The notes below the pieces were generated by a model, which was not told the DNA's origin, ran no database searches, and saw only the letters and a program-made list of their open reading frames with translations. A program made the position numbers and the translations under genes. DNA of 64,000 nucleotides from Granulicella tundricola MP5ACTX9 (GTDB lineage: Bacteria; Acidobacteriota; Terriglobia; Terriglobales; Acidobacteriaceae), in NCBI RefSeq assembly GCF_000178975.2, contig NC_015064.1, positions 806,001 to 870,000 on the forward strand, given 5' to 3'. This document shows, piece after piece, positions 55,289 to 61,172 of the stretch (position 1 is its first letter; the number at the start of each line of letters is the position of its first letter).

Positions 55289-56457
55289 GGAGACTCTGCG
55301 CAGGCGGCTGATTTGACGTTATGAGTGAACGTCTTGAGTCGGCCGTTAGTTTGTTGCGATACTGCCGCCCTGTATTTGGTTTTGGCTGGAGTTTGCGCTG
55401 TGTTGAAGAGTCGTTGCCCGTTTTCGGGCGCTATACGGCCAGCCCTGCCAGGTGCTTGCGGTGGAGGTAGAGGTTGATGAGGGCGAAGTTAGTGCATAGC
55501 CGGTGATGGTTCTTGGCGATACCTCGGTAGCGCACCTTGTCGAAGCCGAACACGCGCTTCAGGATACGGAAGACATGTTCTACTTTCGCTCTTACTTTTG
55601 ATTTCGTCGTATTTTTCTTCTTTGCCGCTTCATCGACATAGGTCTTGAACCTGGTTCGCTTGCAGGTCATGTCCTGGGCCTTGGGCGCGGCCTGCCGGAT
55701 GGCCTTCGTCTGGCCTTGATAGCCGCCGTCGCCCCACACCTTGCGCTCCTCCCCATGCAGCAGATCCGGCAGCATATGTACGTCCGAGACGTTGGCCGCC
55801 GACGTTGCTACCGAGTGCACGTGACCTTCTTTTGCATCGACGCCCACGTGCGCTTTCAGTCCGAAGTACCACTGCTTGCCCTTACGAGTCTGACGCATCG
55901 CCGGATCACGCTCTTTCTTCTCGTTCTTCGTAGAAGAAGGCGCGTGGATGATGGTCGCATCCACGATCGTACCGGTCTCGATGCGGATGCCCTTGGCTGC
56001 CAGATGCAAGTTCACCGCGTCGAGTATCGCGCCGCCAAGGTCGTGCTTTTCGAGCAGGTGGCGGAAGCGCAGCACGGTCGTTTCATCTGGCGCCGGAGCC
56101 ACGCCCAGGTCGACGCCGGCGAACCGCCGCAGCGTGGCGGATTCGTAAAACGCCTCCTCGACGCCAGGGTCGGACAAGTTGAACCACTGCTGCATGAAGT
56201 AGGTCCGCAGCATGATCGCAAGCCCGACAGGACGACGGCCGTTGCCGGCCTTCGGGTAGTGTGGCTCGATCAGAGCCTGTAACTCGAACCATGGAACCAC
56301 CACTTCCATCTCATCCAGAAACAACTCCCGCCGAGACTTCCGCCCATACTTCTCAAAGCTCGACTGCGACGCAAACGTCTGCTGCTTCATCGCCATCCAC
56401 CCCTGACCATCAGATTAATCCATCAGGCCGCGGACGCAGAACTTGTGCAGAGTTTCC
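55289..56457 (-). mobile_element. IS5-family insertion sequence, copy 2 (1169 bp)
   Basis: Ends are GGAGACTCTGC and GGAAACTCTGC (10 of 11). It follows copy 1 in the same orientation with one CTAG between them. The non-coding left parts of the copies (for example near 54145 and 55319) differ more than the genes, so these are two related isoforms, not a fresh tandem duplication. Confidence 0.88.
55431..56396 (-). CDS. IS5-family transposase, copy 2
   Basis: A 321-residue DDE transposase nearly identical to copy 1; differences include Phe for Pro in VVPWFELQ, Ala for Phe in FYESATLRR, Thr for Asn in FKTYVDE and the C-terminus GLAV instead of GTAA. The DDE residues and the R-x3-E-x6-K pattern are intact, so it may be active. 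Confidence 0.93.
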   Translation of the reverse strand: MAMKQQTFASQSSFEKYGRKSRRELFLDEMEVVVPWFELQALIEPHYPKAGNGRRPVGLAIMLRTYFMQQWFNLSDPGVEEAFYESATLRRFAGVDLGVAPAPDETTVLRFRHLLEKHDLGGAILDAVNLHLAAKGIRIETGTIVDATIIHAPSSTKNEKKERDPAMRQTRKGKQWYFGLKAHVGVDAKEGHVHSVATSAANVSDVHMLPDLLHGEERKVWGDGGYQGQTKAIRQAAPKAQDMTCKRTRFKTYVDEAAKKKNTTKSKVRAKVEHVFRILKRVFGFDKVRYRGIAKNHHRLCTNFALINLYLHRKHLAGLAV

Positions 56458-56461
56458 CTAG

Positions 56462-56769
56462 AGATAATTAGACGACAAGCACCCCGCCCGGTCGGCGACA
56501 GATATAAAACCCGCAAATATGGGCAAGCATTACGTTATGGTCAATATGCTGTGATTGCTGTGTGTACTAATTACGCCAGAAAAGAAATTAATGAACGAAA
56601 GAAAGCTGTTGAACAGGTACTTCTGCAATGGCCCGAGTTCGAGCTGTGGGTGTCAAAGAGAAGGTCGAATAAAGCCTATCAAATTCAAGAATCATTTGAT
56701 TTCGTGAGTTACTACAAAGGTTCAACGATTAATTCAGATCTGCAAAGTTATAGCTTCAAGTTTAGTTGA
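56462..56769 (+). pseudogene. AIPR-family gene, 3' part (displaced C-terminus)
   Basis: Joining 52596-54114 (up to CTAG) to 56462-56769 gives one continuous frame of 1827 bases, 608 residues. The displaced part encodes about 102 residues starting EIIRRQAPRPVGDRYKTRKY and ending SYSFKFS, with codon use like the 5' part. It is not expected to be made on its own; an in-frame ATG at 56443 lies in the IS end. Confidence 0.85.
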
Positions 56770-56805
56770 CGGCACCCCGAATCCGTCGAGAGGACGATCC
56801 ATAAG

Positions 56806-56988
56806 ATGAAGAAATCTCCTAAACTCGATACTCTTACCTCTCGCCCAAACCTCGACTACAGCAAAGCCGCGCACGGCAAATACTTCGACCGCATGCAGCG
56901 GGGAACCAACATCATTCTCCTCGCCCCGGACTTCGTCGCCACCTTCCCCGACTCCCAATCAGCCAACGAAGCCCTGCGCTCCCTCTAA
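56806..56988 (+). CDS. Small antitoxin-like hypothetical protein
   Basis: A 60-residue protein whose second half, TNIILLAPDFVATFPDSQSA then NEALRSL, matches a widespread small-protein pattern (N-V-x-L-x-P-D-V...FPDS..VNEALR) often seen beside toxin genes. I recall no defined function. No partner gene lies immediately downstream on this strand; the convergent Fic pair follows. It may be an orphan antitoxin of the island. Confidence 0.6.
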   Translation: MKKSPKLDTLTSRPNLDYSKAAHGKYFDRMQRGTNIILLAPDFVATFPDSQSANEALRSL

Positions 56989-57056
56989 AAGATAGCCGTC
57001 CGTTCGGCAAAGCCCGCCTCACCCCAGCGGAAAGCCCAATCGCTAATTTAGCCCGA

Positions 57057-57716
57057 CTACTCCCCACCCGACCCAGACTCCTGATGCACCGCAAGCAACT
57101 GCTTGGCCAGCATCGTACTCAGCAAGCCCTTCATCGCAGTCAGATCGACACGGTTCTCAGCCCATGCCACATCCGCCGCCTCAAGCGCTTTGTAGTACGG
57201 CGTCTTCTCCGCCTCTATTTGGTCGGGAATGGTCAGATGACCGGGTAGAAGATATCCCAACCGCACACAAAGCACCAGGTAGGAGACTGCCCGCGAGGTC
57301 CGCCCATTCCCATCCGTAAACGGATGAATCCAGTTCAGGCGCCACATCACATAGGCCGCCAAATGGATAGGACTCTTATCCTTCCACCTGTCGTTCACGT
57401 AATCGCAAAGCTCCTCAATCCGTTCCGGAACCTCGAACGCCTCGGGAGGAGCATGCTTGCTGCCCTGAATCCCGACCTTTGAAGGCCGCCAGTTTCCTGC
57501 ATACCCGGTGAGACCCTGAAGTGCAGCCCGATGCAACCCTTGGATGTGCGATGGACGAAGCCGGAAAGGGCGCTCAGGATCGAGGAACGCCTGCACCATA
57601 TCCGTAACCAGGTTGTACTGCTTGAGACCATTGGCTGCTTCGAGCTCCGCCGCAAGCTTCGGATCGGTCACTACGACCGCCTCGTCAGCCTTGCTATGCC
57701 GAATCTCCTCCGCCAT
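57057..57716 (-). CDS. Fic family protein, second in the window
   Basis: A 219-residue Fic-domain protein with HPFTDGNGR at 131-139, all core residues present (His131, Asn/Gly loop, Arg139). The flap region SKHAPPEAFEVPERIEEL (HxPP..V) resembles the larger Fic-domain family commonly annotated as Fic/cell filamentation type, not the VbhT type at 653-1255. It probably AMPylates unknown targets. Its start shares one base with the antitoxin stop (TAATG). Confidence 0.9.
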   Translation of the reverse strand: MAEEIRHSKADEAVVVTDPKLAAELEAANGLKQYNLVTDMVQAFLDPERPFRLRPSHIQGLHRAALQGLTGYAGNWRPSKVGIQGSKHAPPEAFEVPERIEELCDYVNDRWKDKSPIHLAAYVMWRLNWIHPFTDGNGRTSRAVSYLVLCVRLGYLLPGHLTIPDQIEAEKTPYYKALEAADVAWAENRVDLTAMKGLLSTMLAKQLLAVHQESGSGGE

Positions 57717-57898
57717 TACCGGCCTTGCATCTCGCGCTTCAGCCGTTCGTCCTGCTCCGCGACCATCTCCCGCGTAATCAGGTTGTTTTCGATTTTCGTA
57801 TTGCCATACGCAAAACTTCTGCGTTGCGCCTCACGCTCCTCTTCCGGGAACGGGCGAGTCCTTGCGGATTCAATCAAATGCTGCAACTCTTCTGTCAT
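57716..57898 (-). CDS. Probable Fic antitoxin with near-canonical inhibitory motif
   Basis: A 60-residue, charged, helical protein upstream of and overlapping the Fic gene. Residues 33-40 read NTKIENNL, similar to the (S/T)xxxE(G/N) inhibitory motif, but Asn33 stands at the usual Ser/Thr position and Glu37-Asn38 are kept. Size, order and overlap support an antitoxin role. It differs from the VbhA-like protein at 425-646. Confidence 0.7.
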   Translation of the reverse strand: MTEELQHLIESARTRPFPEEEREAQRRSFAYGNTKIENNLITREMVAEQDERLKREMQGR

Positions 57899-58117
57899 CG
57901 TTTTTCCTAACTACAAGCCTCTTGCAAAGAGCTTGCCCACATGCCAGATGCTATCACCACTGTACCTGTGTGCAGGTGGCTGCCAGTGTAACCCTTTACG
58001 CATCAATGACTCCAGACCTTGGCATCTTCTTCATAAACCTTTTCGTAGAGGTAGCCCAACTCCGCCTCCGCAGCATCACAACTTTGGTCGAGTCACTCAG
58101 ACTCCCGGAGAGTACCC

Positions 58118-58762
58118 ATGCGCTTCAACCTTCTGCTCGCCGCCGCCCTCATCGCTGCCCCCGCCTTCGCCCAGCCTGCACCCCAGCAGCCCGAAGCCGG
58201 TAACCCCAACACCTTCGCGCAGGCCGACCAGATGCGCATCGTCCAGCAGGTCCGCCACCAACTCCTCAGCCTGCCCGACTACGCCGTCTTCGACTCCCTC
58301 TCCTTCGGCATCCGCGGCCGCACCATCATCCTCAACGGCTTCGCCTCCCGCCCCATCCTCAAGGACGAGGCCCAGAAGGTCGTCAAATCCATTGAAGGCG
58401 TAGAGACGGTCGAAAACCAGATCAAGGTCCTCCCCTTCTCCAACTTCGACGACCAGATCCGCGTCGCCGTCTACCGCCGCATCTACTCGCAGCCCGCCCT
58501 GCGCAAGTACACCGGCTCACCCGTCGGCTTCGGCGCCTTCCCATCCGTAGCCCGCGCTGCCGGCGGCATCACCAACGACCCGCCCCTCGGCTACCACGCC
58601 ATCCACATCATCGTGGACAACGGCCACGTCATCCTCAAGGGCGTAGTCGATAGCGAATCCGACGCCACCATCGCCTACGTCCAGGCCAACTCCACCCCCG
58701 GCACCTTCTCCGTAGAAAACGACCTAGTAGTCCCCAACGCCCCACCCAGGGAGAGCAAATAA
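58118..58762 (+). CDS. Exported BON-domain protein
   Basis: A 214-residue protein with a signal peptide (MRFNLLLAAALIAAPAFAQ) and two BON domains: the first about 38-105 (RTIILNGFASRPILKDEAQK, GVETVENQIKVLP), the second about 108-205 with a longer loop (HAIHIIVDNGHVILKGVVDS). BON domains bind membranes or phospholipids in the periplasm, as in OsmY. AGAGTACCC precedes the ATG; start chosen for the signal peptide. Confidence 0.88.
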   Translation: MRFNLLLAAALIAAPAFAQPAPQQPEAGNPNTFAQADQMRIVQQVRHQLLSLPDYAVFDSLSFGIRGRTIILNGFASRPILKDEAQKVVKSIEGVETVENQIKVLPFSNFDDQIRVAVYRRIYSQPALRKYTGSPVGFGAFPSVARAAGGITNDPPLGYHAIHIIVDNGHVILKGVVDSESDATIAYVQANSTPGTFSVENDLVVPNAPPRESK

Positions 58763-58795
58763 GCCTTTGCTGTTGTCGTTGTAGTTCGGATTAGA

Positions 58796-58845
58796 GTGGG
58801 GCTTTAGCCCCACGTCTACCCCCGTCCGAAGAACGGCTTTAGCCG
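58796..58845. repeat. Two GGCTTTAGCC-type hairpins
   Basis: GTGGGGCTTTAGCCCCAC (58796-58813) and CGGCTTTAGCCG (58834-58845), each a perfect hairpin sharing the core GGCTTTAGCC, 21 bases apart. This looks like a REP-type intergenic element between the BON gene and a convergent small gene. Confidence 0.7.
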
Positions 58846-58905
58846 CGGGCCTCTTGGGTGCTTCACATTCCAGGCACCGATACGAAAACGTGATGCCGCT
58901 CGCTC

Positions 58906-59175
58906 CTACCGGTCGAAGACCACGCGGTGGCCTTCGACCCACCAGCAGCTCCCCGCCCCCGCCTGCGGAAAAAGGCTCTTGCTGCAATCCACATCAGCCC
59001 GCCCGTCCGGGTAGTACTCCTCCTTGTTCCCCTTCAATGAAGCCACCACAAACCGGCTCACCGTCACCGACCCAAGCGGCCCCCCGCGCGCCTTCCACAC
59101 CACCCAGTCGCCGATGTAGACCACCGCCGCCGCCACAACCAACCCCATCAAGACCCACTTCAAAATCCTCACCAT
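58906..59175 (-). CDS. Small conserved membrane-anchored hypothetical protein
   Basis: An 89-residue protein with one N-terminal helix (VLMGLVVAAAVVYIGDWVVW), then a short outer part with VTVSRFVVASLKGNKEEYY, a Cys (DVDCSKSLFPQ) and SCWWVEGHRVVFDR. The Cys-x-SLFP...CWW pattern is familiar from acidobacterial hypothetical proteins, but no function is known to me. The two Cys may form a disulphide outside the cytoplasm. Confidence 0.72.
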   Translation of the reverse strand: MVRILKWVLMGLVVAAAVVYIGDWVVWKARGGPLGSVTVSRFVVASLKGNKEEYYPDGRADVDCSKSLFPQAGAGSCWWVEGHRVVFDR

Positions 59176-59244
59176 AACGACACGGAACTCCTTCCACCCA
59201 CTCTCACAGCGTACCTCTCAGGAGAGTTCACAGGCATGGAGTAA

Positions 59245-59285
59245 TTTGTGGTGAGTTTGTGGTGATTTTGTGGTGATTTGTGGTG
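59245..59285 (+). repeat. GTGGTG array, left: four TTTGTGGTG units
   Basis: TTTGTGGTG occurs at 59245, 59256, 59267 and 59277, with steps of 11, 11 and 10 bases, about one DNA helix turn. The array lies 23 bases before the DUF481 start, in the promoter region. A mirrored array follows the gene at 60442-60481. Confidence 0.85.
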
Positions 59286-59308
59286 CAGTTCGCACGTATC
59301 TTTAGGGT

Positions 59309-60427
59309 ATGCGCGCCCTGATATTTGTCCTCCTTCTGGCATCCTCCCTCTACGCTCAAACCCCCAAAACCCCCGATTCGCTCGTCTTCGTCAACGGCGA
59401 GCAGCTTACGGGAACGCTCGAAAAGGCTGATTCCAAAGGGATTACCTTCAAGTCCCTCATGGCCGGCGAGATCACCGTAGGCTGGGCCAACATCAAGGAA
59501 CTCCGCTCCGACCAGCAATTTGCCGTCCTCACCACGAACGAAAAGCTCACCCGCCGCAACGCCGCCGCCGTGGTCCCCAGCGGTCGTATCTCTGTGGCAG
59601 ATAAGCAGTTAGTCGTCGCCACCAAAGAAGGCCCCAAGGTAGTCCCCATAGAAAAAGCCGACCGCCTCATCGACGCCGCCGCCTTCGATAAAGCCATCAA
59701 TCATCCACAAGGATTGCTCCAGGGATGGGGCGGAACAGCCGTGGGAGGCGTCAGTTTAGTGCGCGCCACGCAGGACTCCACGACCTTTACCGGAGCGCTA
59801 AGTCTAGCGCGTGCAACACCTACGGTCGACTGGCTCCCCGCCCGTACCAAGGATTCGATCGCCTACAACCAGTCCTACGGAACCTCCTCCCAGGCACTGA
59901 CGCCTACGATTAAGTCCAATATCTTCCACGCAAACGCAGAGCATGACCGGTATTTTTCACCACGATTGTTTGCGTTTGGGGCGGCAACGTTCGACCATAA
60001 TTACAGCCAACTCGTTGATTTAGAACAGGCTTACGGCGGCGGTGTAGGAATCACTGTGATCAAGAATGCCAAGCATGAGCTTGATTTCAAAGGAGATATC
60101 CACTACGAAAAGGAATCCTTCTTCACAATCGACGGCAGCACGCCCGCGCCGAACCTGAATCTTGCTGGATCAACCTTTTCAGAGACGTACTTGAGGCACC
60201 TGCTGAAAGGCATTGTTTTCAATGAGTTCGGGAGCGTTACGCCCTCATGGAATGATACGAATGCTTACTCGGCACATGTGAATGCGGGGTTTGTTTTCCC
60301 CGTAATCAAGGGGTTTGGGTTGAATATCAACGGCATTGACGATTACCTCAATAATGCCCCGTTTGGCTCAAAAAAGAACTCCGTGCAGTACTCGACGGGC
60401 ATAACGTACACGATCAAACCACGTTAA
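59309..60427 (+). CDS. DUF481-family outer-membrane protein
   Basis: A 372-residue protein: signal peptide (MRALIFVLLLASSLYAQ), an N-terminal beta domain (DSLVFVNGEQLTGTLEKADS, a YdiY-like start), and a C-terminal DUF481 beta-barrel-like part with FSPRLFAFGAATFDHNYSQL and VFPVIKGFGLNINGIDDYLN, ending in an aromatic-poor IKPR. Function of the family is unknown. The 5' half is C-rich and the 3' half G-rich, an unusual shift within one gene. It is bracketed by inverted GTGGTG arrays. Confidence 0.85.
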   Translation: MRALIFVLLLASSLYAQTPKTPDSLVFVNGEQLTGTLEKADSKGITFKSLMAGEITVGWANIKELRSDQQFAVLTTNEKLTRRNAAAVVPSGRISVADKQLVVATKEGPKVVPIEKADRLIDAAAFDKAINHPQGLLQGWGGTAVGGVSLVRATQDSTTFTGALSLARATPTVDWLPARTKDSIAYNQSYGTSSQALTPTIKSNIFHANAEHDRYFSPRLFAFGAATFDHNYSQLVDLEQAYGGGVGITVIKNAKHELDFKGDIHYEKESFFTIDGSTPAPNLNLAGSTFSETYLRHLLKGIVFNEFGSVTPSWNDTNAYSAHVNAGFVFPVIKGFGLNINGIDDYLNNAPFGSKKNSVQYSTGITYTIKPR

Positions 60428-60481
60428 TTGTGGTGAAAACGCACCACAAATCACCACATACTCACCACAAATGCACCACGA
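60428..60481 (-). repeat. GTGGTG array, right: four inverted units plus one direct
   Basis: CACCACAAA-type units start at 60442, 60452, 60463 and 60474, steps 10, 11, 11: the mirror image of the left array. One direct TTGTGGTG stands at 60428. The minus-strand reading TTTGTGGTGAGTATGTGG closely follows the left array sequence. Confidence 0.85.
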
Positions 60482-60509
60482 ATTTTTGTGAATTCGATGT
60501 CTTGACGTT

Positions 60510-60531
60510 TCCGAAGCGGGTGGGCTTCGGA
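60510..60531. promoter_or_regulatory. Hairpin upstream of the Cys/His-rich gene
   Basis: TCCGAAGC, loop GGGTGG, GCTTCGGA, a perfect 8-bp stem 24 bases before the next start. A TTGACG hexamer lies just before (60502-60507). It could be a terminator for DUF481 or an operator; no T tract. Confidence 0.5.
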
Positions 60532-60554
60532 GACTGCGATGGTAGATTGAAGTT

Positions 60555-60947
60555 GTGCGACGCCTTCTAGCTCTCGTGGTGCTGATCGCCTTCGGCTTGC
60601 CGGGGTTGACGCCCCTGTTTGCGTTGGGGATGGATAGCGACGCGGGGTTGGCGCCTTGCTGCCGGAAGGGTGGGGTTCATGCCTGCTCGCGTATGGCGCA
60701 TGACGGTGCCATGCAGTCCGAGGCGGAACACAGCGGGGAGACCCGGGTTGCGACTCTCTCGCCTCACTGTCCTTATGGTGGCAGTGGGTTGGTGATGAGT
60801 CATCCTGCTCCTGCGGCTTATGGGCCGGTGGTTCGGGTGATGGAACGGGTGTATGTGCGGGCTGCAGGTGTGGCGCAGACTGAGGCTCGTGGGCGGGTGT
60901 CTGAGGGGCGCTCGCATCAGAAGCGTGGGCCTCCCGTGGTGGGGTAA
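60555..60947 (+). CDS. Small exported Cys/His-rich protein, possible metal binder
   Basis: A 130-residue protein starting at GTG with a signal peptide (MRRLLALVVLIAFGLPGL). The mature part has CCRKGGVHACSRMAHDGAM then SPHCPYGG and several His, a pattern seen in acidobacterial small proteins, suggestive of copper or other metal binding. The tail is Arg/Gly-rich. A TonB-dependent receptor follows 225 bases later, so the two may serve metal handling; this is inference. Confidence 0.65.
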   Translation: MRRLLALVVLIAFGLPGLTPLFALGMDSDAGLAPCCRKGGVHACSRMAHDGAMQSEAEHSGETRVATLSPHCPYGGSGLVMSHPAPAAYGPVVRVMERVYVRAAGVAQTEARGRVSEGRSHQKRGPPVVG

Positions 60948-60980
60948 ATAGCTTGACTTGAGCGGGGTGTGTTGCCTGCT

Positions 60981-61105
60981 CGTTTGGCCTTCAAACGAAT
61001 CTTGAATTGAGACCCTGATCTTCCGCAGTGAAGATGCAGGGGGCATTCCCCAGCGGTTGTGCCCGGTGTAGACCCACGTCCCAGGATCGGGACATGGGGC
61101 ACCCA
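60981..61105 (+). promoter_or_regulatory. Leader with four successive hairpins before the TonB-dependent receptor
   Basis: Hairpins in order: CGTTTG/CAAACG (60981-60997), CCCTGATCTTC/GAAGATGCAGGG with one bulge (61013-61041), GGGGCATTCCCC (61040-61051) and the palindromic repeat (61070-61105). The second and third share bases, so they could be alternatives. No known riboswitch is recognised. Confidence 0.5.
61070..61105 (-). repeat. Palindromic repeat copy 3, intergenic
   Basis: On the minus strand TGGGTGCCCCATGTCCC, loop GATCCT, GGGACGTGGGTCT. Same pattern as the copies in the SDR gene and in glmS; here it lies between genes. Confidence 0.75.
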
Positions 61106-61172
61106 TCGTTCCTGGGGGCAGCTTCTGAGGTTCGTTCACGGTCTTCTTCCAGCCGAAGTGTGGAGCTTTGAA

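Noticed and set aside
59245..60481. GTGGTG arrays as a CRISPR
   Set aside because: Units are 9 bases with 1-2 base gaps, no spacers, no cas genes.
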